Shown here piece by piece: positions 18,320 through 28,400 of a stretch of DNA of 64,000 bases (positions are counted from its first letter, which is position 1; each line of letters begins with the position of its first letter). Location of the stretch: assembly GCA_905197955.1 (NCBI GenBank), contig CAJKAR010000013.1:33646-97645 (forward strand), given 5' to 3'. This DNA is from an uncultured Lentisphaeria bacterium (GTDB taxonomy: Bacteria > Verrucomicrobiota > Lentisphaeria > Victivallales > UBA1829). Made by a program: the position numbers and the translations under genes. The notes beneath the pieces were generated by a model. That model saw only the letters and a program-made list of their open reading frames with translations, ran no database searches and was not told the DNA's origin.

Positions 18320-19867
18320 ATGGCGAGTGGCGAATACAGATGGCGCGGCGGATTCTGTCTTGAAGTAAAGCCGGTTCCGAATACGATCGTGATCTTCGGG
18401 GCATCCGGAGACCTCGCATGCAGGAAACTGATTCCGGCGCTGTTCCATCTCTGGAAACGCGGACTGCTGCATGAGAAATCCCGGATTGTCGGCTGTGCAC
18501 GGACCTCGATGGACGACAACGCCTACCACACCCTGATCCGGAAATGGATCGGAGATTCCGACGGAGAACTGGAAGAGTTTCTTTCCCGTCTCAGCTACCT
18601 GCACGGAGACTATGGCGATCCGGAATTCTACCGGAGACTTTCCGGCAAACTCGATGAAGTGGAAAAAGAGGCCGATGCCGATCCCGCCATCACAGGACGC
18701 ATTTTCTACCTTTCCATGCCGTCCGCCCTGTATGAAACCATCGTGGACCACCTTGGAGAATCGGGTCTGACCAGAGAGGATCCCTCCGGCGTACCGTGGC
18801 GGCACGTCATCCTGGAAAAACCGTTCGGACGCGATCTCGACAGCGCCCGGGAACTGGACAATCATCTGCACCGGACTCTTCAGGAACACCAGATCTACCG
18901 CATCGACCACTATCTGGGCAAGGAAACGGTTCAGAATATTCTGGTGCTCCGGTTCGCAAACACGATCTTTGAACCGGTCTGGAACGCAAATTACATCGAC
19001 AATATTCAGATCACCGTTGCGGAAACGGTCGGAGTGGAACACCGAGCCGGCTACTTCGACTCCGCCGGACTCCTCCGCGATATGTTCCAGAACCATATTC
19101 TCGAAATGCTTTCCCTGGTGGCAATGGAAATCCCAAGCTCTTCCGCCGCAGACAGCATCCGCGATGAAAAACTCAAACTGCTGAAAAGCATCCGTCCGTT
19201 CGAACGGAAAACTCTTGCAGAATCCATCATCCGCGGACAGTACACAGCTGGAACCGTCAACGGAACCCCGTGCCCCGGCTATCGGGAAGAACCCGGCATC
19301 TCACCGGATTCCCGCACGGAAACCTTTGTCGCCATGCGTCTTTTCATCGACAACTGGCGCTGGCGCGGCGTTCCATTCTATCTGCGCAGTGGAAAACGCA
19401 TGCCGCGGAAGACTAGCAATATTGTCATCAACTTCAAGCCGGTCCCACATTCCATCTTCTCGCCGCTCAAAGCGGAGGATCTGACTCCGAACCAGCTGAT
19501 CCTCAACGTTCAGCCGCAGGAAGGACTGGCTCTCACCATTCAGGCAAAACAGCCGGGACCAAAACTCTGCATGGGAGCTCTGAGCATGGACTTCAAATAC
19601 GCAAGCATTCTGGAGGACGGATCCGGTATGCCGGACGCCTATGAACGGCTGCTTCTCGACTGCATGCTCGGTGATCAGACCCTCTTCATCCGCAACGATA
19701 CCATCGAATATGCCTGGTCCCTCCTGACCCCGATTCTCCGCGAATGGGAGGAAAATACCGGAAACGCAGGACCGATTCATCCCTATGCCGCGGGAACGTG
19801 GGGCCCCAAAGCTGCGGAAGACCTCACCGCCCGCGACAATGTCTTCTGGCGCAATGAAACAAATTGA
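18320..19867 (+). CDS. zwf: Glucose-6-phosphate 1-dehydrogenase
   Basis: Oxidises glucose-6-phosphate with NADP+ to 6-phosphogluconolactone, first step of the oxidative pentose phosphate pathway. The Rossmann motif is TIVIFGASGDLACRKLIPALF, the active-site stretch is YRIDHYLGKE (catalytic His in DHY), and LEKPFGRDL precedes it. 515 residues is typical. The start at 18320 (MASGEYRW) follows GAGAGG. Upstream in-frame Met codons would add a Lys/Arg-rich segment with no homology and lie before the promoter. No gnd or pgl gene is adjacent. Confidence 0.94.
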   Translation: MASGEYRWRGGFCLEVKPVPNTIVIFGASGDLACRKLIPALFHLWKRGLLHEKSRIVGCARTSMDDNAYHTLIRKWIGDSDGELEEFLSRLSYLHGDYGDPEFYRRLSGKLDEVEKEADADPAITGRIFYLSMPSALYETIVDHLGESGLTREDPSGVPWRHVILEKPFGRDLDSARELDNHLHRTLQEHQIYRIDHYLGKETVQNILVLRFANTIFEPVWNANYIDNIQITVAETVGVEHRAGYFDSAGLLRDMFQNHILEMLSLVAMEIPSSSAADSIRDEKLKLLKSIRPFERKTLAESIIRGQYTAGTVNGTPCPGYREEPGISPDSRTETFVAMRLFIDNWRWRGVPFYLRSGKRMPRKTSNIVINFKPVPHSIFSPLKAEDLTPNQLILNVQPQEGLALTIQAKQPGPKLCMGALSMDFKYASILEDGSGMPDAYERLLLDCMLGDQTLFIRNDTIEYAWSLLTPILREWEENTGNAGPIHPYAAGTWGPKAAEDLTARDNVFWRNETN

Positions 19868-19877
19868 CCGGAACAAT

Positions 19878-21323
19878 ATGCTGAAATGGAAAAGATGGAT
19901 TCCCGCGGCATCGGCGGTGATCCTTCTTCTTTCCGCGATCCCGTTTCTCGGACGGCTTCCATGGTTCGATGAAGTGCTTACCATCGGCTGGCTCCGGTTC
20001 GATCTCAGCCGGATCCCGTTCCTTTACAATATCCCGAACAATCATATCGTTTATACCATGCTGCTCTGGATCTGGAGCGAAGGGTTTGCCGCATTCGGGA
20101 ACGATACACTTCCTGTGTTGCGCAGTCTCTCCCTGATCGGCGGATGCGGTGCGCTTTTCCTGATCAGCCGTTATCTGCTCGCGCACTGCGGACTTCTCGC
20201 CGGACTCTGCTGTTCCTTTCTGCTGGCGGTCTCCGGGACGATGAGTCTTTTTTCCACGGCTCTCCGGGGATACGCGTTTGCGCTGCTCTTCTGCTTTGCA
20301 GCATTTCTGGCGGCCGGACGATGGAGCAAACGACGGATCCTGGATTGGAACGGGCTCCTCTATTTTCTCTTCTGCTATCTCGCAGTGGGAGTCATGCCGA
20401 CGGATCTGTTTGCTCTGGAAGCCGGAGTTCTCTTTTTCCTGCCCCTGCTCTTCCGCTCGCGGAAGGATCTGCTTCATCTGCTTCTCCTTGCGGCGATTCC
20501 AGTCGCAGCCCTGCTGCTGTTCTACGCTCATATTTTTGATAAGCTGCTGAAGGCTTCCCAACTTCGCGAAGGGTGGTTTTCATGGACAGACACCTATTGG
20601 AATCTCTATGGAACGTGGTGTTTCCTCTTCCTGCCGGTTCTGTGTTTTTCCCTCCGGGGAGCGGTGATTCTGTGGAGAAAGCACCGGAATCTCCGATTGC
20701 GGCTGCTCTGTTTTCTGGGGATTTTTCTTATGCCGCTTCTGCTGGGGATCGCGGCTCAGGTACCGCCGTTTCCAAGAGTGTTTTTCCCGTTTTTCGGGAT
20801 CTGGAGTGTCATTCTCGGAATCTGCCTGATCCCGCTGGGCCGCATGAAGAAGCCGTGTCTGCATGCGATTCTGCTGCTGATTTCACTGTTGTGGATCGTT
20901 CTGGCGGCGAGCATTACACCGGAGGTTTCGCAAAGGATGTTCGGAGCGCATCGTTTTGATGATCTGCTGCATTCCTATCCGGTCTCCGGAGAATTCCGTC
21001 CGGACAAAACAGCAGAGGCGATCCGGAAAATCATCGGAGAACGTTCCGTATTTATTGATTTTGATGCGGATCCGCCTTCCCTTTCCATGGTTCTGGTGGC
21101 GGGGGAATTTCCAGAGGACCGGATTTTGTACGACAGGCCGGATTTCGGCCGGGTGATCCGTCTGGAGCCTTCGGACCTGATTGTCTGCGGAGATGAAAAC
21201 GCGCTGGAACGGCTCCGGGAACGCTTCTCCCTGAAAGGAGAATATGTGCTTGTTTTTGACAAGGCTATGCAGAAAATCTATCAGCGGAAAGATGAGGCTG
21301 ATGGGAAAGGAATGACCCCATGA
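19878..21323 (+). CDS. Polytopic membrane protein, GT-C glycosyltransferase-like
   Basis: About 481 residues with around ten hydrophobic helices, then a soluble C-terminal part of about 110 residues. LPWFDEVLT in the first loop after helix 1 fits the acidic pair of GT-C (ArnT/PMT-like) polyprenyl-sugar-dependent transferases. No closer family was recognised. The start is uncertain: ATG at 19878 has CCGGA before it, while ATG at 19854 overlaps the end of zwf and has no ribosome site. Its stop overlaps the sbcC start (ATGA), so the two are translationally coupled. Confidence 0.6.
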   Translation: MLKWKRWIPAASAVILLLSAIPFLGRLPWFDEVLTIGWLRFDLSRIPFLYNIPNNHIVYTMLLWIWSEGFAAFGNDTLPVLRSLSLIGGCGALFLISRYLLAHCGLLAGLCCSFLLAVSGTMSLFSTALRGYAFALLFCFAAFLAAGRWSKRRILDWNGLLYFLFCYLAVGVMPTDLFALEAGVLFFLPLLFRSRKDLLHLLLLAAIPVAALLLFYAHIFDKLLKASQLREGWFSWTDTYWNLYGTWCFLFLPVLCFSLRGAVILWRKHRNLRLRLLCFLGIFLMPLLLGIAAQVPPFPRVFFPFFGIWSVILGICLIPLGRMKKPCLHAILLLISLLWIVLAASITPEVSQRMFGAHRFDDLLHSYPVSGEFRPDKTAEAIRKIIGERSVFIDFDADPPSLSMVLVAGEFPEDRILYDRPDFGRVIRLEPSDLIVCGDENALERLRERFSLKGEYVLVFDKAMQKIYQRKDEADGKGMTP

Positions 21324-24300
21324 AGCTGGAAAAGATCCGTTTCCGCAATCTGGCGTCCCTGCACGGAGAGTGGACGATTGATCTGACGGAGAATGTCTTC
21401 TCCGATGCGGGGATTTTCGCACTTTCCGGACCTGTCGGTTCCGGGAAAACAACGGTATTCGATGCGGTACGCCTCGCGCTCTTCGGACGGACCTCCCGTC
21501 TGGACCGGATCAATCAGAACGACAACGAAATCATGACCCGCGGAACCAAGGACTGTTTCGCGGAACTCATCTTCTCCAATGACAAAGGACGTTTCCTCTG
21601 CCGCTGGTCCCAGCGGCGCGCACAGCGTTCCGGAAATCTCCAGATGGCGGAACACTCGCTTGCCGAATTCAGGGATGGATCGGAAACAGCCGTCATCCTG
21701 ACCTCAAAACTGGAGGAGACCCGAAAACGCATCCGGGAGATCATCCGGATGGATTTCAAACACTTCTCCCGTGCCATGATTCTGCCGCAGGGACAGTTCG
21801 CCGATTTTCTACAGGCTCCGCCCGAAGAGCGCGCGCCTGTCCTCGAACAGATCACCGGAACAGAGATCTATACCGAAATCTCCAAAAAAGTCCATGAAAC
21901 GTGCCGGACGCTTGAAAGTGAACTGAAATCTCTGCGCGATACCGTGCAGGGTATCGAATTTCTGGATCCGGATCAAAGCGAAGAGCTGAAAAAAACAATC
22001 GCGACCAATCAGGATGAGGTCAAGCACATCAGGACGGAATACGACCGCTGTGCCGCTCTTCTTCAAAACTGCAACGCTCTTGCCCTGGAAACAGAGGGGC
22101 TTAACGCGCTTCTGCTCGAACTGCCGGATGCGGAACGTTCTGTGCAGGACGCGAAAGACACGCTCCAGGATGCCGCAAATGCACTCAATGCCGCCAAGGA
22201 AGAGTCTACACTACTGGCACCGCTCCTTCTGAAAGTCCGCGAACTGGACACAAAAATGGCTCTCGAATCGGAACATCTGAAACAGGCAGAGGATGAATTT
22301 TCCACTCATTCCGCCGGACATGCCGCGGAAATGCAGAAACAGGAATCCGGAAAACAACGCCTTGCGGACCTCAATAAAAAGCTCTCCGATCTCCGGAACT
22401 ATCTGGAGACCCATGCGCCGGATAAGAATCTGAACAGCGATCTCGGAAGCATTGAACTGCTTGCTTCCCGTGAAAAAGCCCTCGATAAAGCGGGAAGGGA
22501 TCTGACAGCCGGTCTACGGAAAAATGCGGAAGAACTCGAAAAAAAAGAGCGCGAAATCGAATTGCTCTCCAGCGACCGCGAAAAGGCATTGAAAGAACGG
22601 AACCAGGCGGAAGAATCTCTCAGAGAGAAAAAAGCGTCCGGCAAAAAACTGCTGGGAGAAGAGGGATCCATCGCCGGATTCTATGAGACGCTGAATCAGG
22701 CAAAACAGCAGACTGCGCTCCTGAAGGAGATGCTCTCGCTCTGCGAATCGGAATGGAAACTGCGGACCCGGAAAACCGAAGCGGAAAATCTTCTCTCCCG
22801 GAACAGGGACAAACAAAAACAGAATGAAGAACTGATCGCCGCCAGACGCGAAGTCCGAAAACAACTGGCAGAACAGCTGGCTCTCCTGGAGCGCCAGAGA
22901 TTGTTCGAGGCAAAAATTGCAGCCTATGAAAAGGATCGCAACGCTCTGGAGGAAGGAGTTCCATGTCCGCTCTGCGGTTCAAAAAATCATCCTTATGCGG
23001 AACAGCTTCCGGAAACGCTTCCGGAAGATCGTGTGGATGCCGTCCGCCGCGATACAGAATCCGCAGCGGAAGAGATCTCCGTTCTGGAAAAACATGGTGC
23101 CGAACTGAATGTCCTTGCAAAAAACACGCAGCAGGAGCTCCTTCAGATCGAGACGGAACTCCGTTCTCTTCTCTCCGACCGGGAAAAATATGACTGGACC
23201 TCATTCGAATCGCTCCATTCCCCCTTCGAACTTTCCGGAGAGATTCGAGCCAGACTTGCCGTACAGGAACACCTGACCGCTCAACAGGAACAGAAGGCAA
23301 AATCCATCGAACAGATGCTTGCGGAAACAGCGAATGCCGAAAAACATCTGCAAAACGCGGAAGAAATGGCACGACGTTCCATCGGAGCGCTGGAACATGC
23401 GGAAATGGAAAAAAAATCTTTTCAAGCTCTGCGGAATAAAAGTCTGGAAGAACTTGAAACTCGAAAGCAGGAACGCGAAGAATCTCTTCTTGCTCTGAAC
23501 AGCATTCTCGCACGATATGGAGTTTCCGCAGAGGAGAAGAGTTATCTGGAGCAGTTGAAGAATCGGGCGGCGGCATTTGAACAGAACGTCCGGAAAGAGC
23601 AGACTCTCGGACTGGAAACGGTTCGTCTCTCCGCAGATCTCGCCTCCGGGGAGGAACGTTTGCGGAACAACGTTCAGAAGCTGGAAACGGAAGCTCAGGC
23701 ATTGAAAATGCGGCGACTCCATCTGGAAAACCTGCAAAAGGCCCGAACGGAACTTTTCGGAGAACGGAATCCGGCGAATGAAGAGCGGATCGCCACGGAA
23801 AAAACAGCAGCGGCGGAACAGCTTCTCCGGCAAAGGAACGAAGAACTGGCAAAACAGACGGACCGTTTGCGCGTACTCAAAACACGGAAAGATGAAACTC
23901 TTGCGCGAATCGAAAAATATCAAAAACAGATCGAAGAGCAGAATCCGGACCATTTCTCAAAAACGGAACTGGAATCGCGACAGATGGAACTGGATGGGAA
24001 ACGACAGGAGAAAATGCGTCTGATCGGAGAATGTCTTGCCCGGCTCAAGACGTCCGATCAGAACCGGGAAAAGGCATCCGCCCTGGTCGCGGAAATAGAA
24101 TCGAAATGCGCCGTCCAGCGGAAATGGGAGTTCCTGAATGATCTGATCGGCTCCAGCGACGGGAAAAAATATCGAACCTTTGTCCAGTCGCTCACACTGG
24201 AAACACTCATTGAAAACGCCAACGGACAGCTTGCAAAATTCAGCGACCGCTACACTCTGACAGCCGATTCCGGCAACGGACTCGAATTCAATGTAAAAGA

Positions 24301-24658
24301 TGCCTACCGCGGAAATGAAATCCGTTCGACCCGGAATCTTTCCGGCGGAGAGACCTTTCTCATCAGTCTGGCTCTTGCGCTCGGACTTTCCCGCATGGCA
24401 CGCAACCGGGTACGGATCGACACTCTTTTCCTCGACGAGGGGTTCGGAACCCTTGATGAAGAAACTCTCCAGCATGCACTCGAACAGCTCGCCGGACTCA
24501 AACAGAACGGAAAACTGATCGGCATTATCTCTCATGCCCACGGCATTGAAGATATCGTTCCCGTGGTTCTTCATTTCGAAAACCATGCAGGATACAGCAC
24601 CATTTCCGGGCCCGGAGTCAGCGGAGATACCCGAAAAGTGCAAATTCCCGGAAAATAA
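21320..24658 (+). CDS. sbcC: SbcC/Rad50-type ATPase, nuclease subunit
   Basis: A 1112-residue SMC-like ATPase that works with the SbcD nuclease on DNA ends and hairpins. Walker A is GPVGSGKTT (37-45), then a Q-loop (ILPQGQF), long heptad coiled coils (about 190-540 and 570-960), the zinc-hook CPLC at 549-552, the ABC signature LSGGE (1007-1011) and Walker B LFLDEGFGTLD (Asp1039, Glu1040). The size fits SbcC (about 1050). sbcD is usually next door but is not in the window. Here the gene overlaps a membrane glycosyltransferase-like gene instead. Confidence 0.9.
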   Translation: MKLEKIRFRNLASLHGEWTIDLTENVFSDAGIFALSGPVGSGKTTVFDAVRLALFGRTSRLDRINQNDNEIMTRGTKDCFAELIFSNDKGRFLCRWSQRRAQRSGNLQMAEHSLAEFRDGSETAVILTSKLEETRKRIREIIRMDFKHFSRAMILPQGQFADFLQAPPEERAPVLEQITGTEIYTEISKKVHETCRTLESELKSLRDTVQGIEFLDPDQSEELKKTIATNQDEVKHIRTEYDRCAALLQNCNALALETEGLNALLLELPDAERSVQDAKDTLQDAANALNAAKEESTLLAPLLLKVRELDTKMALESEHLKQAEDEFSTHSAGHAAEMQKQESGKQRLADLNKKLSDLRNYLETHAPDKNLNSDLGSIELLASREKALDKAGRDLTAGLRKNAEELEKKEREIELLSSDREKALKERNQAEESLREKKASGKKLLGEEGSIAGFYETLNQAKQQTALLKEMLSLCESEWKLRTRKTEAENLLSRNRDKQKQNEELIAARREVRKQLAEQLALLERQRLFEAKIAAYEKDRNALEEGVPCPLCGSKNHPYAEQLPETLPEDRVDAVRRDTESAAEEISVLEKHGAELNVLAKNTQQELLQIETELRSLLSDREKYDWTSFESLHSPFELSGEIRARLAVQEHLTAQQEQKAKSIEQMLAETANAEKHLQNAEEMARRSIGALEHAEMEKKSFQALRNKSLEELETRKQEREESLLALNSILARYGVSAEEKSYLEQLKNRAAAFEQNVRKEQTLGLETVRLSADLASGEERLRNNVQKLETEAQALKMRRLHLENLQKARTELFGERNPANEERIATEKTAAAEQLLRQRNEELAKQTDRLRVLKTRKDETLARIEKYQKQIEEQNPDHFSKTELESRQMELDGKRQEKMRLIGECLARLKTSDQNREKASALVAEIESKCAVQRKWEFLNDLIGSSDGKKYRTFVQSLTLETLIENANGQLAKFSDRYTLTADSGNGLEFNVKDAYRGNEIRSTRNLSGGETFLISLALALGLSRMARNRVRIDTLFLDEGFGTLDEETLQHALEQLAGLKQNGKLIGIISHAHGIEDIVPVVLHFENHAGYSTISGPGVSGDTRKVQIPGK

Positions 24659-24703
24659 CCACATCCTGTCCCCCTCCACTCTTCCGGAAGAAAACAGAAG
24701 TGA

Positions 24704-24731
24704 TTGCATTTTCTGAAAATCATGCTATCAT
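24704..24731 (+). promoter_or_regulatory. Promoter of the META lipoprotein gene, extended -10
   Basis: TTGCAT (24704-24709), 16-bp spacer, TATCAT (24726-24731) preceded by TGC. The same TGC-TATCAT extended -10 is used at the SGNH operon promoter (47527-47555). Confidence 0.6.
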
Positions 24732-24812
24732 ATTGAAACGGAAAAAGAAGAGACGTCCAGTCTTCGTTTCTTCTGTTAACTCATGAGCTCATCAATAGAG
24801 GAGGATCGTATA

Positions 24813-25289
24813 ATGAAAAAACTTCTCACCATCTCAGCTTTGTCCCTTGCAACTTTATTCGCAGCCGGCATTCTTTCTTCCGGCTGCTGTTCCGATGGAA
24901 CCTGCGTACAGACAAAAAAACAGCAGGCAAGTTCCATCACCGGCACAGTCTGGAAATTAAGAACCGATTCTCTTTCCGGAATCAGCAAAACAACGGAAAA
25001 ACCGGATCGTGCAGTCACATTCCGAATTGAGAAAACGGGTATGGTCTCCGGTTGCGCCGGAATCAACCGCTACTTCGGATCCGCCGTATTGGATCAGGAG
25101 AAAAACAACCTGAAGTTCGGTGCCGGACTCGGTGCTACAAAAATGGCAGGCAAAGGAATGGCGTTTGAAGATGCTTATCTGAAAATGCTTTCCCAGGTGA
25201 CTTCTTACGACAGCACGGGAAAGATCCTGCGCTTCCTGGATAAAAACGGAAAGGTTCTCGCCGTTTTTGATCTCTCGGCTGAAAAATAA
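24813..25289 (+). CDS. META/HslJ-like lipoprotein
   Basis: A 158-residue secreted protein. It has a signal peptide with a lipobox-like ILSSGC, then a META domain (PF03724): GTVWKL at the start of the domain and MVSGCAGINRYFGSAVL, the family's G-C-x-N-x-Y-x-G motif. HslJ-type META proteins sit in the envelope and have unclear roles (heat-inducible, novobiocin resistance in Escherichia coli). The start at 24813 follows GAGGAGG. The earlier ATG at 24783 would put a charged stretch before the signal peptide. Confidence 0.8.
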   Translation: MKKLLTISALSLATLFAAGILSSGCCSDGTCVQTKKQQASSITGTVWKLRTDSLSGISKTTEKPDRAVTFRIEKTGMVSGCAGINRYFGSAVLDQEKNNLKFGAGLGATKMAGKGMAFEDAYLKMLSQVTSYDSTGKILRFLDKNGKVLAVFDLSAEK

Positions 25290-25310
25290 CGCGAAAAACA
25301 TATTTTTTCC

Positions 25311-25347
25311 AACCCCATCGGGCTCCGAAGTCCGATGGGGTTTTCTT
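25311..25347 (+). terminator. Rho-independent terminator after the META gene
   Basis: AACCCCATCGG (25311-25321) pairs with CCGATGGGGTT (25332-25342), then TTCTTATT. It sits between convergent genes. The hrpA side lacks a T tract. Confidence 0.75.
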
Positions 25348-25445
25348 ATTGTTCTCCTCAGATCCGGATCAGAAAATACATCTTTGCAAACATCATTCAT
25401 GTCTGCCGGAACGCTCCTTCCGATCAGCTGCCAAATGCAAGAGAT

Positions 25446-28400
25446 TTAAATGCGAACCGCATCCCATTTCCGTTTCAGGACTTCGGGACCGCACTTTTCC
25501 AGAGTCCGGATCTCCGGAGCATACCGATTGATATTGGCCTCTTCAAAGAGCAGATAAAATTCGCAAAGCTCTTCGTTTCTTTCCAGATCGGGTTCCACGT
25601 CCAGCGCCAGTTTGAGCTTAGAAACATAGAGTTCCAGATCGGCTCCTTTCTGAGCATCCTTTGCCGGAGCGGTCAAGGCGCGCTCGACGCGGATTTTCAG
25701 CGCTTTCAGATATCGATCGTAACGGGAAAAAGCAGCGCGGCAGCGCAAGAACCCCTTGCGGAACAGAAATTCGAGCCGTTCTTCAATCGCATAAGCGCAG
25801 TCCGATTCGCGAGGCAGACGGCGTTTCAGCGACACGACCTCCTCGTAAAGCGCAAACACGCTTTTCAACTCCGCAAGTTTTCCTGCAAGCAGTTCCGCCG
25901 CGCAGTCCCGGGAATGTTCCACGCTCTGCGCGAAATCCCCTGCGGAGCGGATATCCCAGCAATCGACCGGAAACGACTCCCGGACCGCACTGTCAATCAG
26001 CTCGTCCCTCCACTGCGGATCGTTCAGAAAGAAGCTCAGTTCCAGATCATGCGGCACCTTCAAAGCCGATCTCATATGCTTGATCAGAACCGGCATCTCC
26101 ATTCGATAGAGCATCAGGAGTCCGCGCTCGTGATTGAGTTTTGCCTCGCGTTCCTTCAGGAAGACTTTCCGTCCGACACTCTCCTCCTCCGCAACCACCG
26201 CCGGATATCCGAGCGTCCCCGCCTCCTTCGATACCGTAATCGAATACGGCAGCGTCTCGGAAATGCCCGGCCAGCAGCGGCAATGCTCCATATCCCATTT
26301 CTTCACGGCAGGAATATTGGTGCTCAGGCAGGAATCCAGACGATGCACATCCGGGAAGGTCCGCGTAATCTCCCGGACTTTCCCATGTTCGTTCAGAATG
26401 GAAAGTTTCATCTGAAGATACTCCGGCAGATCGGCTCGATCAAACGCATCTTGTTCAATTTCAACACCATACTCCTCCAGCAGAAAGTCCGTCAGAGCCA
26501 ATGCCAGCGGCTGTTCCGTGAAAATCTCTCCGGCGCGGTACCGTTCCATAAAGGAATCGACCGCATCCGCAATCGGCATCAGTTCCACACGGATACTCTT
26601 CGGCAGGGAGCGGATCATCAGTTCAATTTTCTGCGGGAGATAGCCCGGCACCAGGTAGTCAAGCACATAGGGACTGAGAAGATTCAGGGAATCCTCGCGC
26701 GCAAGCAGCGTAATGCCGTCGTGCTTCTCCCCGGGATCGTAACGGTAGGAAAGAGAAAAACGCTGACCGGCAAAGATGAGAAAATCCGGATAATCGCTCT
26801 CCCTCAATTCAGAATAGGATTCGGTTGTAAACTCTTCCGGCGGAGGAGCATAACTCTTTTTCTCCGCATTCCAGAGACGCTTCACGGCATCGACGGAACA
26901 GATCTCCGGCGGAAGAGAGCGGTCGAACCAGTCATACAACGCCACCTCGTCGATCAGGGAGTCCGGACGGCGGATTTTCAGTTCCAGCAGCCGCAGTTCC
27001 CGAATCAGGTAGCTGCTCTCCTCCAGCCATGATCCGCGCAGATTCGCCGCGCCGGATACAAGTCCTTCCCGGAGAAAGACTTCGCGAGTCTCCTTCGGAT
27101 GTGTCTTGGCATAATGGCACCGCCGGCCCGGATGGATCACAAGCTGTCCGGCAGTCACCCGTTCCCGGGCATAGACAAATCCCGAACGGTCGTCCCAGTA
27201 AACATTGTCATAAACATAGGCACAGAGATGCGGCGCAATCTGTTCCAGCCACTCCGTACGCGCCTCCGCATTGCACCGGGCAAACACACGCGTTGTCTCG
27301 ACCAGCGCAAACGAAAGAACACAGTCGGGCGGAGATTTCCGTTTTGCCAGTCCGGAACCGGGAAACAGCAGAAATTTCTTCCCGCCCATATCGGAATACA
27401 GACGTGTCTCCCGGTTATAACACCCCAGCTGACGCGGCAGTCCGCTCAGCAGAACCTTGTGAAAAACATCGTAAGGAAGACGTTCCAGATTAATCTCATT
27501 TTTCGATGTGCATCCTGCTTCCGCACAGATCTCCCGGAGATCATCCGCCAGATTGCGCCATTCACGGATGCGCCGGTAATTCAGATAATTCTTCTGCGCA
27601 AAACGGCGGAGCGCCTGATTCGAATTCCGATTGTTCCGGAACTCCTCTTCCAGCGCGAGCCAGAGATTCAGGATGCCGATGAAATCGGATTTGTCGGAAG
27701 CGAACTTCCGATGGGCGGCATCGGCTTCGGAGGCCTTTTCAAACGGGCGCTCCCGCGGATCCGGAATACTCAGGAATGCCACAATCACAAGGAGTTCGGA
27801 AAGGAGCCGATGACGATCCGCTTCCAGCAGCATCTTTCCGAGATGCGGATCGAGCGGCATCGCCGCCAGCTTGCGTCCGATCGGCGTCAGACGCGTTCCG
27901 TTGAGTGCGCGAAGATCGTTCAGCGCGCGCATTCCCTCCCGCACAAGCGCAGGCGACGGCTCATCCACCAGCGGGAACTCTCCCAGCGGCGGCAATCCCA
28001 GCGACGCCATCTGCAAAATCACTCCGGCCAGCGACGAACGCTGAATCTCCGGCGGAGTAAACTCGGCACTTTCGTTCAGGACCTCTTCCGAATACAGATG
28101 GACGCAGACACCATCGCGAAGACGTCCGCAGCGTCCCCGTCTCTGCCGCGCGCTTGCCTGGGAGATCGTCTCCACGCGCAGCTCCTGAATCCGGGTGCGC
28201 GGATTGTAACGACTCAGCCGGACCAGTCCGGAATCCACCACATAACGGATGCCGGGAATCGTCAGCGAGGTCTCCGCCACGTTTGTGGCCAGCACAATCC
28301 GTCGGAAACGCGAAGGACTGAACACCCGCTGCTGATCCCCCGCGGAAAGTCTTCCGAACAGCGGCAGAATTTCCGTATTCGGGAAATTCCGGCCTTTCAG

